Assembly (NCBI RefSeq): GCF_046774425.1
Contig: NZ_CP177248.1
Coordinates: 62,001-126,000, forward strand
Source: Malacoplasma muris
GTDB taxonomy: Bacteria; Bacillota_I; Bacilli_A; Mycoplasmatales; Mycoplasmoidaceae
Direction: 5' to 3'
DNA: 64,000 nt
Position numbers and translations under genes: made by a program. Positions 51,342 through 62,686 of this stretch are shown piece by piece (the stretch's first letter is position 1; the number at the start of each line of letters is the position of its first letter). The notes under the pieces were generated by a model. It made no database searches and was not told the origin of the DNA. It saw only the letters and a list, made by a program, of their open reading frames with translations.

Positions 51342-54168
51342 AGATTCTAAAGAGTATATTACTGTTAAGGGTGCTAGAGAAAATAATCTTAAAAATATTG
51401 ATATTAAAATTCCAAAGAATAAATTGGTTGTAATCACAGGTTTATCTGGTAGTGGCAAATCTTCTTTGGCTTTTGACACAATTTATGCAGAAGGTCAAAG
51501 AAGATATTTAGAATCCCTTTCTTCATATGCTCGTCAATTTTTGGGAGGCAATGAAAAACCAGATGTTGATTCAATTGAAGGTCTTTCTCCAGCAATTTCA
51601 ATCGACCAAAAAACTACATCGCATAATCCAAGATCAACTGTTGGCACAGTAACAGAAATTTACGATTATTTTAGACTACTTTATGCAAGAATTGGGAAGC
51701 CTTTTTGTATAAACGGTCATGGATTAATATCAACAATTACTATAAAACAAATTGTTGATAATATTTTTAGTTTTAATGAGGGTGATAAAATACAAATATT
51801 ATCTCCAATCATTAAACAAGAAAAAGGTACTTTTAAAAATAAAATTGAAGAGTTAAAAAGGCGAGGCTATTTAAGGGTTAGAATTGATTCAAATATATTA
51901 TCACTTGATGATGAAATAGATTTAGATAAAAATAAAAAACATACTATAGATTTGATCATAGATAGAATAATTTTAAATAAAGATAATCCTACTAGAAGTA
52001 GAATTTATGATGCTGTTGAAAAAGCTTCAAAAGAATCTGATGGTAAAATTTTAGTAATTATAAATAATGAAGAATTATATTTTAGCCAAAACCATTCCTG
52101 TGATGTTTGTGGATTTTCTATTCCAAATCTTGAACCTAGATTATTTTCTTTTAATTCACCAATTGGTGCTTGTAAATATTGTAACGGATTAGGTTTTACT
52201 TATGAACCTGATGTAAATAAAATAGTACCAGATCAAAATCTTTCAATTAATCAAGGGGCTATTGCTTATTATAAAAATGTTATGGAAGATCCAACATATG
52301 ATTTAAAGAAAACACTATCATTATTAAATCATTTTAATATTAATCTAGATAAACCTTTTAAAGATTTAACTAAAGAAGAAAAGCAAGTAGTTTTTCATGG
52401 TAGTGATGAAGCTATTGAATATATAATTGAAGCAAAAGATGGAAGAAAAAGAGAGGCATATGGAACAATTGAAGGAATAGCTGATTTAATTAAAAGAAGG
52501 TATCATGAAACTTCAAGTGAATATGCAAGAGAATTTTATAATAAATTTATGTCAAATATTGATTGTCATGTTTGTAATGGAAAGAAATTATCACCAGAAG
52601 CTTTGGCTGTAAAAATTAATGATACAAACATCATTGATTTAACAGAATTTAATATTTCAAAAGCAATTAATTTTTTCTTAAATTTAAAATTAGATGAATC
52701 AGATGCAAAAATTGCCAATCTTGCATTAAAAGAAATTGTTAATAGATTATCTTTTCTTGAAAATGTTGGATTAAATTATTTAACATTATCAAGAAGTGCA
52801 TCTACATTAAGTGGTGGAGAATCACAAAGAATTCGTTTAGCAACACAGATTGGCTCGTCTTTAACAGGAGTATTATATGTTTTAGATGAACCTTCAATTG
52901 GTTTGCATCAAAAAGATAATGAAAAATTAATTGACACTCTTAAGAAAATGAGAGATCTTGGAAATACACTACTTGTTGTTGAACATGATGAAGAAACAAT
53001 GAGAGAATCAGATTTTTTAATTGATATAGGGCCAGGAGCTGGAAGTTATGGAGGAGAACTTGTAGCATGTGGGACCATTGAAGATGTTGTAAAAATTGAA
53101 AAATCTATTACAGGTCAATATCTAAGTGGAAAGAAAAGAATAAATGTTCCTAAAAAAAGACGTGGAGGAAATGGTAAAGTATTAGAAATAGTTGGTGCAA
53201 AAGGAAATAATTTAAAAAATATTGATGTTAAATTTCCATTAGGAAAATTCATTGCAGTAACTGGAGTTAGTGGAAGTGGTAAATCAACCCTTGTGAACGA
53301 GACTCTTGTAAAAGGTATTGAAAAGAAACTTTTGAATCCTTTTATAGTTCCAAAAGAGTACAAAACAATAAAAGGTGTTGAATTTATAGATAAAATTGTT
53401 AAAGTTTCTCAAGATCCGATTGGTAGAACGCCACGTAGTAATCCAGCAACATATGTTTCTGTTTTTGATGATATTAGAGAATTATTTGCAAGAACAAATG
53501 AAGCAAAAGCAAGAGGTTATGAAAAAGGAAGATTTTCTTTCAATGTTAAAGGTGGAAGATGTGAAAATTGTTGTGGTGATGGATTGATAAAAATAGAAAT
53601 GCATTTTTTACCAGATGTGTATGTTAAGTGTACTGAATGTGATGGTAAAAAATATAACGAAGAAACTTTGCAAGTTTTATATAAAGGAAGATCAATTTAT
53701 GATGTATTAGAAATGACAATTGATGAAGCCATCAAATTCTTTTATGAAAATCCTGAAATTAAAAGAAAATTGGATTTAATGGCTGATGTTGGTTTAAATT
53801 ATTTAAAACTTGGAACATCTTCAACTCATTTATCTGGTGGAGAAGCCCAAAGAATTAAGTTGGCAAAATATCTTCAAAAAAGACCAACAGGTAGAACAGT
53901 TTATGTATTGGATGAACCTTCAACTGGATTGCATATTCATGATATTTCAAAACTAATAGAAGTATTAAACCATATTGTTGATCATGGAGATACAGTTATA
54001 ATAGTTGAACATAATTTAGATATGATTAAAGTTGCAGATTATGTAATTGACTTAGGACCAGATGGAGGAGATGGTGGAGGAAAATTGATAGCATCTGGAA
54101 CACCAGAACAAATTTCGGACAAGAAAAATATTTCATACACAGGTCAATTTTTAGATAAAATTCTTTAA
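51331..54168 (+). CDS. uvrA: Excinuclease ABC subunit A
   Basis: The damage-sensing ATPase of nucleotide excision repair. The 945-residue protein has two ABC modules. Walker A 1 is GLSGSGKSS (37-45) and Walker A 2 GVSGSGKST (about 645). Signatures are TLSGGESQRI and HLSGGEAQRI. Zinc modules are CDVC..CKYC, CHVC and CENC..CTEC. KTTSHNPRSTVGTVTEIYDY and SNPATYVSVFDDIRELFA are diagnostic. Length matches bacterial UvrA. The start overlaps the preceding gene by 11 bases. No uvrB or uvrC in this window. Confidence 0.97.
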   Translation: MSNKDSKEYITVKGARENNLKNIDIKIPKNKLVVITGLSGSGKSSLAFDTIYAEGQRRYLESLSSYARQFLGGNEKPDVDSIEGLSPAISIDQKTTSHNPRSTVGTVTEIYDYFRLLYARIGKPFCINGHGLISTITIKQIVDNIFSFNEGDKIQILSPIIKQEKGTFKNKIEELKRRGYLRVRIDSNILSLDDEIDLDKNKKHTIDLIIDRIILNKDNPTRSRIYDAVEKASKESDGKILVIINNEELYFSQNHSCDVCGFSIPNLEPRLFSFNSPIGACKYCNGLGFTYEPDVNKIVPDQNLSINQGAIAYYKNVMEDPTYDLKKTLSLLNHFNINLDKPFKDLTKEEKQVVFHGSDEAIEYIIEAKDGRKREAYGTIEGIADLIKRRYHETSSEYAREFYNKFMSNIDCHVCNGKKLSPEALAVKINDTNIIDLTEFNISKAINFFLNLKLDESDAKIANLALKEIVNRLSFLENVGLNYLTLSRSASTLSGGESQRIRLATQIGSSLTGVLYVLDEPSIGLHQKDNEKLIDTLKKMRDLGNTLLVVEHDEETMRESDFLIDIGPGAGSYGGELVACGTIEDVVKIEKSITGQYLSGKKRINVPKKRRGGNGKVLEIVGAKGNNLKNIDVKFPLGKFIAVTGVSGSGKSTLVNETLVKGIEKKLLNPFIVPKEYKTIKGVEFIDKIVKVSQDPIGRTPRSNPATYVSVFDDIRELFARTNEAKARGYEKGRFSFNVKGGRCENCCGDGLIKIEMHFLPDVYVKCTECDGKKYNEETLQVLYKGRSIYDVLEMTIDEAIKFFYENPEIKRKLDLMADVGLNYLKLGTSSTHLSGGEAQRIKLAKYLQKRPTGRTVYVLDEPSTGLHIHDISKLIEVLNHIVDHGDTVIIVEHNLDMIKVADYVIDLGPDGGDGGGKLIASGTPEQISDKKNISYTGQFLDKIL

Positions 54169-54229
54169 AATAACTAATTCAAATATAAAATTGTACTCAT
54201 GTTTTTTTTACAAACTATTAGTAATAAAT

Positions 54230-54364
54230 ATGATATTATTATAAATGCTGTATATATCAAATCTATGCAGCTTCAACCGCTCTTAATAGGTTTTCAAATC
54301 TTTAGTTTATAAATCTAAAAATACCTTATCTAGGCGAGTCTAAGTATTACATGGAGGATATAGT
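54230..54364 (+). promoter_or_regulatory. Leader region of rplU-prp-rpmA, possible L21-type leader
   Basis: A -10-like TATTATTATAAATG precedes about 115 untranslated bases with several short complementary stretches (for example CAAATCTTTAG against CTAAA) and ends with the RBS GGAGGA (54352-54357). L21 mRNAs often carry structured leaders; I cannot fold this reliably. Confidence 0.35.
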
Positions 54365-54667
54365 ATGTTTGCAATCTTTATAACTGGTGGAAAACAGTAT
54401 GAGGTTAAAAAAGGTGATACTATATATGTTGAAAAATTGGAAGCTAAAGAGGGAACAGTAGTTTCTTTTGATAAAGTTCTAATGGTTAATGCTAATTATG
54501 GAACTCCTTTTGTTAAAAACGCAAAAGTTTCATGTAAAGTTGAAAAACATGGAAAACAAAAAAAGATTAGTATTATTAAACATAAAAGATATTCACGTTA
54601 CCTTAAAAGACAAGGTCATAGACAACCTTATACAAAACTTGTTGTAACTAGTATCGAAGTTAAATAA
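54365..54667 (+). CDS. rplU: 50S ribosomal protein L21
   Basis: A 100-residue protein: FAIFITGGKQYEVKKGDTIY at the start, then VVSFDKVLMVNANYGTPF and the C-terminal block HKRYSRYLKRQGHRQPYTKL (normally ..RKGHRQ.YTKL). Preceded by GGAGGA. First gene of the rplU-prp-rpmA operon. Confidence 0.95.
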   Translation: MFAIFITGGKQYEVKKGDTIYVEKLEAKEGTVVSFDKVLMVNANYGTPFVKNAKVSCKVEKHGKQKKISIIKHKRYSRYLKRQGHRQPYTKLVVTSIEVK

Positions 54668-54669
54668 TA

Positions 54670-54972
54670 ATGATTAAAATTGATTTTTATAGTAATGGTT
54701 TTATAGTTAAAGATCATGCTAATTATAATAAATGTGGAAATGATATTGTTTGTGCTGGTATAAGCGCAATCATTATGGGTTCTCTTACATGATTTGATGA
54801 AAGTGACATTATTGATTGTACTGTTGATGAAAAAGTACCAATCATAAAAATTGTTGTAAAATTAAATAACAAAAATGAAACTGCACTTAGTGTTATTTTT
54901 AATCAAATAAATGAAGTTAAAAAAAGTTATAAAAACTATATTAACTTAAATAAATATAATAAAGAATTGTAG
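54670..54972 (+). CDS. prp: Ribosomal-processing cysteine protease Prp
   Basis: A 100-residue YsxB-family protease that removes the N-terminal extension of L27. The catalytic His is in KDHANYNKCGNDIVCAGISA (position about 19) and the Cys in VCAGIS (about 31), the standard H-x(11)-C arrangement. One TGA Trp (LTWFDES). Sits between rplU and rpmA, two bases after rplU, as in Firmicutes. The substrate motif is present in the next gene. Confidence 0.9.
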
Positions 54973-54986
54973 AAAGGAAGATGACT

Positions 54987-55286
54987 ATGATGTGAAATAA
55001 TTTCAAATTAAATTTGCAATTTTTTGCTAGTAAAAAAGGGGTTGGTTCTACAAAAAATGGTAGAGATTCTAATCCTAAATATTTAGGAGCAAAAAAATCT
55101 GATGGTGAATGAGCAAAATCAGGTCAAATTATTTATAGACAAAGAGGAAATAGAATCCATCCTGGTAAAAATGTTGGTCAAGGGAAAGACCATACTCTTT
55201 ATGCAAAAGTTGATGGGGTTGTAAAATATACTATGTTTGGTGAAAATAAAACTAAAGTAAGTATTATTGCTACTTCTTCAAAATAA
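54987..55286 (+). CDS. rpmA: 50S ribosomal protein L27 with cleavable N-terminus
   Basis: A 99-residue L27: GVGSTKNGRDSNPKYLGAKK, then RQRGNRIHPGKNVGQGKDHT. Before the mature Ala-Ser-Lys-Lys-Gly start is the extension MMWNNFKLNLQFF (TGA Trp), and LQFFASKKG is the Prp recognition and cleavage site, with cleavage expected after FF. I start at ATG 54987, six bases after AAGGAAG. ATG 54981 would overlap the RBS. Confidence 0.94.
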
Positions 55287-55318
55287 TTTTATAATTAGAT
55301 ATATTTATAGGTACGAAA

Positions 55319-55681
55319 ATGGAAACACAACAAATTAAAAAAGAAAGAAAAAAATTTAAAAAATCTCTTGCGCTATTTGTATTAGGTTATTTATTTTTTG
55401 CCTTGGTACTAATTGCTGGATGTGTTTTAATAGGTGTTGGTTATAAAAGTTTTGTGGCTTATGATAATTTGCTTCAATATTGATTAAGTCATGGCGGAAC
55501 ATGAAGTAATTTTCATGAACAATTAGCAAATTATAATAATAATCTTGTTGGTGCTAATGAATGAGGAGCAAAAGCAAGTATTGATTTGTTTGCCCCTGGA
55601 ATCACATTACTAATTGTTGGTGCAATTGGCATTATTGTTCTTATTATTTTCCATTTTAAAAAACCAAAGATTAATGAATAA
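55319..55681 (+). CDS. Two-span membrane protein, hypothetical
   Basis: A 120-residue protein. A basic N-terminus is followed by TM1 (LALFVLGYLFFALVLIAGCV), then a 45-residue Asn/Trp-rich outside loop (TGA Trp), and TM2 (ITLLIVGAIGIIVLIIFHF), ending in basic residues. No family recognised. Probably cotranscribed with rpmA (32-base gap). A terminator follows shared with recU. Confidence 0.55.
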
Positions 55682-55710
55682 AATCGACTTAATAAATAAG
55701 TTGATTTTTT
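55681..55710. terminator. Bidirectional terminator between membrane protein and recU
   Basis: AAATCGACTTA (55681-55691) pairs with TAAGTTGATTT (55697-55707, one G-T pair), followed by TTTT. Confidence 0.65.
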
Positions 55711-56198
55711 TATACTAAATTTTCTAGAAATTCTATTAAATTTAATATTCCTGGAAAGATTAATGCAATTTCTTTTCCATGTTTTTTTAAAATATCATAA
55801 GAAATCTTTTTATTTTTGAATGTTTTAAACAAATACTTAAGTTGGTCACAACTGATTGCTATTGTTGAATCAATATTGAAAAAATGAATAATTAAAAAAC
55901 TTATAGATCCCATTTCATGAATCTTAAATAAGTATTTTAATTGATGTTCTTTAAACAAAGAAAAGCTAAAATAATTTTTTGTAGTTTGCTTTGACTCAAA
56001 CTCAACATGCTTAGTTTTAAACAAACCAAAATAATCTACTTTAGATTTTTCCTTTAAATATCCTGTTACAAAATTATTGTTTATTTCTTTTATTGATATA
56101 GGTAGATTTCTTTTTTCAAAAGATCCAATATTATTGCTATTGTAATAATTTATTGTTTTATTAATTAATTCTTCAATGTACATTCCTCTATTTTTCAT
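55710..56198 (-). CDS. recU: Holliday junction resolvase RecU
   Basis: Resolves recombination intermediates. The 162-residue protein has the RecU core: KSKVDYFGLFKTKHVEFESK, with the catalytic Asp and the E-x-K pair, then FKEHQLKYL and GSISFLIIHF. Start MKNRGMYIEELINKTINYYN matches the family (NRG near the start). The RBS on the minus strand reads AGGAGT. Only minus-strand gene in this housekeeping block. Confidence 0.88.
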   Translation of the reverse strand: MKNRGMYIEELINKTINYYNSNNIGSFEKRNLPISIKEINNNFVTGYLKEKSKVDYFGLFKTKHVEFESKQTTKNYFSFSLFKEHQLKYLFKIHEMGSISFLIIHFFNIDSTIAISCDQLKYLFKTFKNKKISYDILKKHGKEIALIFPGILNLIEFLENLV

Positions 56199-56386
56199 AA
56201 ATACTCCTATATTTATAAAAACGAAAAAAAATCTTGTTTTTATATTTTTTAATTAAAACAATTTAAAAATATAATTAAAAGAAATTATAATTCTAATGTG
56301 ATTGAATTAAATTATTTACAAAATTTATAATTTAATTAGTATATAAGATTAATGACTTAAAAAATAAAATTATTATAGGTATTTGC

Positions 56387-56878
56387 ATGACAATTAATTT
56401 AAAAGAAATTTTGGAATTACAAAGAGAATTAGATTTTAATATTGAAACTAAACATAATATCAATAAGGATGATGTTGTAAATAAAAAGAAATTAGCATTT
56501 ATAGTTGAATTGTGTGAAATGATAAATGTTAATAGATGTTTTAAATTTTGAAGTGTTAAAAATAATTATGATAGAGAAAAATTGGGTGATGAATTTGTTG
56601 ATTGCTTGCACTTTATTTTGTCTTTATCACTTTATTATAAAATGGAAAAAACTGAATTTAATATTTTGGAAAACAATTATGATAAAGATCAATTAACTGA
56701 TAAAATATTGGATTTAATTAAAGCATCTACAAATATTAATGATGCACATGATTGTGAAGTAATTATTATTAAATTATTTGAATTGTGTAAAACATTTGGT
56801 TTCACTTGAAAAGACATTATTGATTTTTATAAAAAGAAAAATGATATTAATCATCAACGACAAAAGGATAATTATTAG
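56387..56878 (+). CDS. Dimeric dUTPase (MazG-like, DUT2 family)
   Basis: A 163-residue all-alpha NTP pyrophosphatase. The metal site is formed by KLAFIVELCEMINVNRCFKF (Glu near the helix) and LGDEFVDCLHFILSL, the E-x-x-E and E-x-x-D pairs of the dimeric dUTPase family. It would keep uracil out of DNA. TGA Trp at 56549 and 56807. It has no strong RBS. The metallopeptidase gene follows four bases after the stop. Confidence 0.75.
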
Positions 56879-56882
56879 TAGT

Positions 56883-57575
56883 ATGAGAAAAAAATTACTT
56901 CATAGCTACAAAATAAATATTAATAATGATGAATATTTATGCTTCATTAAAGTATATGAAAATATGAAATCATTAAAGATTAAAGTCACAAATGATTTAG
57001 AAATACATGTTCATGTACCGCCTAAAATTTCTATTGATTTAGTTAAAGAATTTGTGAATAATAATCTTTTAGAAATTAAGAAAATAATAGATAAAAAAAG
57101 CGCTGGTAAATTTTATAATCCAAATAATAATTTAATTTCATTATTTGGTAAAGAACACAATTTAATAACAAAAAGTCATAATGGTAATGAAAAGTATGTT
57201 ATTGGATATAAAACAGTTACATTGTATTTAAAAAATGAATCTAATAAAGTTAAATTAATAAAAAAATTATTTAAGAATGAGTCTCAAAAGTACACTACCA
57301 ATAGAGCATTTGAATTAGCAAAAATATATGGTTTTAATGTCGAAAAAATAAATATAAAATGGATGGTTGGCTGTTGAGGTAATTGTAGAAAGTCTTTAAA
57401 ATTAATAAACTTTTCTTCACGTTTAATTACATTTCCAAAGGAAATAATTGACTATGTAATTATCCATGAATTATGTCATTTGATTGAAGCAAATCATTCA
57501 GAAAGATTTTGATCACTAGTTTCAAGAATTTATCCAAATTATAAACAAGCTAGAAACTATCTTAAAAATTTTTAA
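56883..57575 (+). CDS. YgjP-like (DUF45) zinc metallopeptidase
   Basis: A 230-residue protein. The C-terminal third has the active site IIHELCHLIEANHSERFW (HELCH, zinc-binding His-Glu-x-x-His, then a third His in NHSERFW), preceded by GCWGNCRKSLKLINF (TGA Trp). This is the M48-related YgjP/DUF45 family. I start at ATG 56883. A longer in-frame start at 56778 would overlap dut. Role in the cell is unknown; other members are possible tRNA- or stress-related. Confidence 0.8.
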
Positions 57576-57648
57576 TAGTTTAATTAAAAGATATTATTTT
57601 TAGTAAAATTTTTATATTCTTTGAAAGATAGAATTAAGGAGAAAATTT

Positions 57649-58674
57649 ATGTCTCAAGATAAAAATATTATTTTAATTGACGAATTTAAAAAACATATCT
57701 CTTCAATTAATAATTCAAATGTTTTAATAGAAGAGAAAAATATTTTTAGTAAAAAATTTTTAGTGCCATTGTATGATGAATTAAAAAAAGTAGATGTTGC
57801 ACATAAAAAAGAACTTGGAATTAAGATAAATAATTATAAAAAAATGATTGATGATATTGTTGAAGAAAGATTAAATAATATTGAATTTGAAAAACTTAAC
57901 TCTATAAAATCAGAATTTGACCCAATGATTCCAGTTGATTATTTACAATCTGGTTCACTTAATCCTGTTCAAATTGTTACAGATCAAGTTATAGATTTTT
58001 TTGAAAGATTATCTTTTGATATTATTTTTGACAATGAAATTACAACTACTGATTTAAATTTTACTAAGTTAAATATTAAAGAAGACCACCCAGCTAGAAG
58101 TTTATCTGATACATTTTATATTAATGATAAAGAATTGTTAAGAGTTCATTGTACATCAGTAACTGCAAAAGTATTAAAAGAAAAAAATAAACAATCTGAA
58201 ATAAAATCAGTAGCTTTTGGAAATGTTTTTAGAAAAGATGATGATGATGCAACTCATTCTCATCAATTTAATCAAATTGATATTGTTTGAGTTAAAGAAA
58301 ATATATCAATATCTAATTTAAAATGACTAATTGATGCTTTAATGAAACATCTATTTAAAAAAAATACAAAAACAAGATTTAGACTTTCTCAATTCCCATT
58401 TACTGAACCATCTATGGAAGTGGATATATCTTGCTTTGCTTGTGATGGTAAAGGATGTAATGTGTGTAAAAAGATTGGATGAATTGAAATTTTAGGTTCA
58501 GGATTACTACACCCTAGTGTTTTAGAGAGTGCAGGAATTGATAGTAATAAATACAGTGGTATTGCTGCTGGACTGGGAATAGATAGAATTGTTATGCTTA
58601 AGTATGGAATAAATGATATTAGATATATTTATGAAAATGATTTTAGAATTTTAAAACAATTTAGAGGAAAGTAG
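57649..58674 (+). CDS. pheS: Phenylalanyl-tRNA synthetase alpha subunit
   Basis: The catalytic subunit of the alpha2-beta2 enzyme. The 341-residue protein has an N-terminal coiled coil (about 1-90), motif 1 region HPARSLSDTFY, RVHCTSVTAKVL, motif 2 region FGNVFRKDDDDATHSHQFNQ, a CFACDGKGCNVCKK segment (unusual Cys-rich version), and motif 3 GIAAGLGIDRIVMLKYGI. TGA codes Trp (58288, 58324, 58480). AAGGAG lies seven bases before ATG 57649. pheT begins two bases after the stop. Confidence 0.95.
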
Positions 58675-58676
58675 TT

Positions 58677-61040
58677 ATGTTATTATCAAGAAAATTGTTA
58701 GAAAACTTTTTCCCTATTTTTAAACAAATTAAAAATAGTGATATTGAAAAAACTTTATTATTAATGGGATGTGAAATAGAAAATAAATATACTTTTGATA
58801 AGGTTAATAATCTTATTGTTGGGTTAATTACTGAAACAAAAAAACACCCTAAATCAAATAAATTAAATTTATGTACTGTAGAAGTTAATAATAAAAAAAG
58901 AACTATTGTTTGTGGTGCTGATAATGTTAAACCAGGTGCCAAAGTTATTGTTGCTCTTGAGGGAGCTAAAATGGTTGATGGTAGAGTAATACAATATAAA
59001 GAATTACTTGGAATAGTTTCTGAAGGAATGATTTGCGCATATAATGAACTTACTTTAAATACTGAATACATTTCTGATATTGATAAAGATAATATAATTA
59101 TCTTAGATGATAATGCAAAATTAAATGATACTGATCCACTTAAATATATTCATTTTGATGACACAATTTATGATGTGTCAATACCATCAAATAGAAATGA
59201 ATTAAATGGTGTAATTGGTTTAGCACATGATTTGTTACATATATTAAAACCTAATTATAATTTTGATTATAGTTTTAATTTTTCAGGAATAAAGAAAAAC
59301 AAAATTAAATTAAATATAAATAAAGAAAATGCTCCTTTCTTTGGAACAATAGAAATGTCAAATATGATGCCAACTGAATCATCATGAACTGTAAAATCAT
59401 ATTTAATGAATTCAGGTGTTAGACCAGTAAATTCTATAGTTGATATAAGTAATTTAGTTATGATTTTAGGTGGTACCCCTGCTCATAGTTATGATAAAGA
59501 TAAGATAGGAAATACTTTTTCAGTTGAAAAATTGAAATCTGATAAAAAATATATTGCTTTAGATTCAAAAGAATATCTTACTCCAAAATGTTCTTTGATT
59601 GTTAAAACTGATAATAAAGATGTTTGTGTTGCAGGAATAATAGGATTACAAAATTCATCAATTACTAACAGCACAAAAAATGTGATTTTTGAAATTGCAA
59701 ATTTTAATAATTTAGATATTGCAAATTCAAGTAGAAAAATGAAAATTAAAACTGATGCTTCAGTTTTAAACTCAAAAAAAATTCCTATGTGAATAAGAAT
59801 AAAATCATTTGAAACGATGATTAATTTACTTCAAAGTAGTAAGTCTAAATTTGAAGGAATAAGTTTTACACCATTTAAATTATCAAATACAAAAATAAAA
59901 TTCAATTATAAACAAATTGTTTCCTTGCTTGGTATAAAAATGAGTGAAAGTGATGTAAAGAAACATTTAAAACACTTAGGATTTGAATTTTCAAATAATT
60001 ATATATTGCCTCCAATTTACAGAGAAGATGTAACTACAATTTATGATGTTATAGAAGAGTTATTAAAAATTATTGATGTTAATAAAATGGAATTAAATCC
60101 TATTGATAGTACATTTGTAAACCCTTTATTGAACAATTATGAATATAAAAATATTGTTAAAACAAATAATTTTTTTATTCATAATGGTTACAGCTTAGTA
60201 AAAACTTATAATTTGACATCAGAAGAAAATAATAAAAAATATAATATTTTCAATGCAAAGAAATTTTATGAAATAATTAATCCAATTTCAAAAGACAAAC
60301 AATTTTTAAGAAGTTCAATTATTGGTCAATTACTAAATGTTTATTCATATAATCAAGCACATAAAAATGATTTAATTCCAATATTTGAGCTGCAAAAATT
60401 GAATTATGATTTAAAAGAAACCTACCATCTTTCATTACTATTAAGAGATAAAATTTACTTTAATAGTATTAATAAGTCATTTGTAAAAGTTGATATATTT
60501 TATTTAAAATCATTGATAATTGATTTTTTTAAAAACTTTAATCAAAAAATTACTTTTAAAGATAATTTTGATATTTATTCAACTACTTTCTTAAAATTAA
60601 ATTCACTAGCTATTTGTGATGATAAAAATGTAATAATAGGTTATTTAGGTCAAATAAATCCAAACTATGTAAACGATTGTAAAATTGATCAACCATTGTT
60701 TTTTATAGAAGTGAAAATTAATGAACTAATTAAGAAAGAAGTAGAAACAAATTTCATTATAGAAAAAATAACAAGCACAACACATAGTATTGTTAGAAGT
60801 TTATCTATAATTTTGACAAATCAAAATGTCACTTCTTTAATTAATTCATTAGAAAAAAATGATGATATTGAATCATATAAAATAATTGATGTATTTAAAA
60901 TAAATGAAAATGAAATCTCTTATAATGTGCAATTTGTCATTAAAAAGAACAGTGAAAAAATGTCACAAGATGAAATAAACATTAGATTTAATAGAATAAT
61001 TGATTTTTTTGAAAAAGAAAGTTTTAAAATTAAAAAGTAA
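58677..61040 (+). CDS. pheT: Phenylalanyl-tRNA synthetase beta subunit
   Basis: A 787-residue protein (TGA Trp at 59385 and 59790). Domain order: an N-terminal tRNA-binding OB domain (about 40-150; HPKSNKLNLCTVEVN, VCGADNVKPG), then B3/B4 with SIPSNRNELNGVIGLAHDLL and MNSGVRPVNSIVDISNLVM. B5 (YREDVTTIYDVIEELLKI), the synthetase-like core and a C-terminal FDX-ACB domain (about 695-787; STTHSIVRSLSIIL) follow. Length and order are standard. Coupled to pheS. Confidence 0.95.
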
Positions 61041-61061
61041 TAGTTTATTGTTAGGTAAAAT

Positions 61062-62063
61062 ATGAATAAGAATTGAATAGTATTTGGATTATCCAATGGT
61101 TTGCATTATGCAAAGGAAATTGCTAAAAGAGTAGGTATAGAATTAGGTGAAGTTAGTGTGTCTAAATTTGCTGATGGAGAACTTTTAGTAAAGCCAAAAG
61201 TGCCTGTTAGAGGGAAAGATGTATTGATAGTTCAATCAACATCAACACCTGTAAATGATAATTTAATGGAATTGCTAATAGCAATTGATGCTTTAAAAAG
61301 GGCGTCTGCTCAATCAATAATTGCAGTTATTCCATATTATGGTTATGGAAGACAAGACAGAAAAGCAAAAGGTAGAGAACCTATTACATGTAAATTGGTT
61401 GCAGATTTCATAATGAAAGCAGGAGCTACCAAAGTAATATTAATTGATATACATTCAGAACAAACTCAAGGGTTTTTTGATGTGCCAGTTGATACATTAA
61501 CAGCTGCATCAATTTTAATAAATGAATATACAAAAAGAAACGGTTGTGAAAAAAATTTTTGTATAGTTGCACCAGATTATGGTGCTGTTAAAAAAGCTAG
61601 AAATATTTCAGAATATTTAGATGTTCAATTAGCTATTGTTGATAAAAGAAGACCAAAGCCAAATGTAGTAGAAGTATCTAACATTCTTGGTGATGTTAGA
61701 GGTAAAGATTGTCTGTTAATTGATGACATGATTGATACTGGTGGAACAGTATTGTCTTCAGCAAAATTATTAAAGGAAGCTGGATCAAAAAAAGTTATTA
61801 TAATGGCAACTCATGGATTATTTTCTAATAATGCAATAGAAAAATTTTATAAAGCATTAGATGATAACATTGTTGATGAATTATATGTAACTGATACAAT
61901 TATTGAAAATATGTCTATAAAGCATAAGAAAATTATAGTAATTGATTTATCAATATTTTTATCTGAAATTATTGAAGCTCAAATTAAGCACACATCTGTG
62001 TCAAAAATTTATGATAAATATTGAAATAATGTATGCAACATAAAAAAAATATCAAAGAAATAG
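61062..62063 (+). CDS. prs: Ribose-phosphate pyrophosphokinase (PRPP synthetase)
   Basis: Makes PRPP for nucleotide salvage. Start MNKNWIVFGLSNGLHYAKEI (TGA Trp), then EVSVSKFADGELLVK, YYGYGRQDRKAKGREPITCK (ATP loop) and VDKRRPKPN. The PRPP-binding site is DCLLIDDMIDTGGT. The usual C-terminus (KIYDKY) is followed by TGA 62022, here read as Trp. The frame then runs another 13 codons to TAG 62061-62063, overlapping rnmV by 31 bases. The extra residues (after KYW: NNVCNIKKISKK) are probably unimportant. Confidence 0.93.
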
Positions 62064-62560
62064 TAGTTGTTGAAGGAAAAACTGATTCAGCAAAATTGAA
62101 AAAACTTTTTAATGTAAATACAATTGAAACAAATGGATTATCGTTAAATAAAAAGACAATTCATGATATTAAAAAATTATCACAAAAAAATGGTTTAATT
62201 TTGTTTTTAGATCCTGATGGTCCTGGAGAAAAGATAAGAAAAAAATTAATTGATATTTTTCCTAATTCTAAAAACTGTTTTATAAACAAAAATGATATTC
62301 TTTCAAATAGTAAAAAAATTGGAGTTGCAGAAGCAAGTGATGAATCTATATATAAAGCATTTGATAATATAGTTACTTTTAATGCAATTAATAATTCTAT
62401 TTCTTGAGAAGAATATTTAAATTTAGAACTTGATAGTAAAAACAAAAGAATTTCTTTATGTAATAAATTGAATATTTCTTATTGTAATAATAAACAATTA
62501 TTTAAAAGACTTAATATGTTAAACATGTCATATTATGATATTAAAAATATAATTAAATAA
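62033..62560 (+). CDS. rnmV: Ribonuclease M5
   Basis: Matures 5S rRNA. The 175-residue Toprim-domain protein has EIVVVEGKTDSAKLKKLF (Glu) and LILFLDPDGPGEKIRKKL (D-x-D), followed by NKNDILSNSKKIGVAEASDE. TGA 62405 is Trp. The start ATG 62033 lies inside the prs reading frame, indicating translational coupling. A terminator follows the stop. Confidence 0.9.
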
Positions 62561-62572
62561 TTTAATTTTTGT

Positions 62573-62612
62573 AAAACTATTTAGACCTTTAGTCATAAAT
62601 AGTTTTTGTTTT
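62573..62612 (+). terminator. Terminator after rnmV
   Basis: AAAACTATTTA (62573-62583) pairs with TAAATAGTTTT (62596-62606), with an inner GAC/GTC extension, followed by TGTTTTTA. Confidence 0.75.
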
Positions 62613-62686
62613 TATAGTACAACTTGCATAAAGATTAATGTTATTTTTTATTATATAATAACTGTAAATAATCAAAGGTAGAAAAT

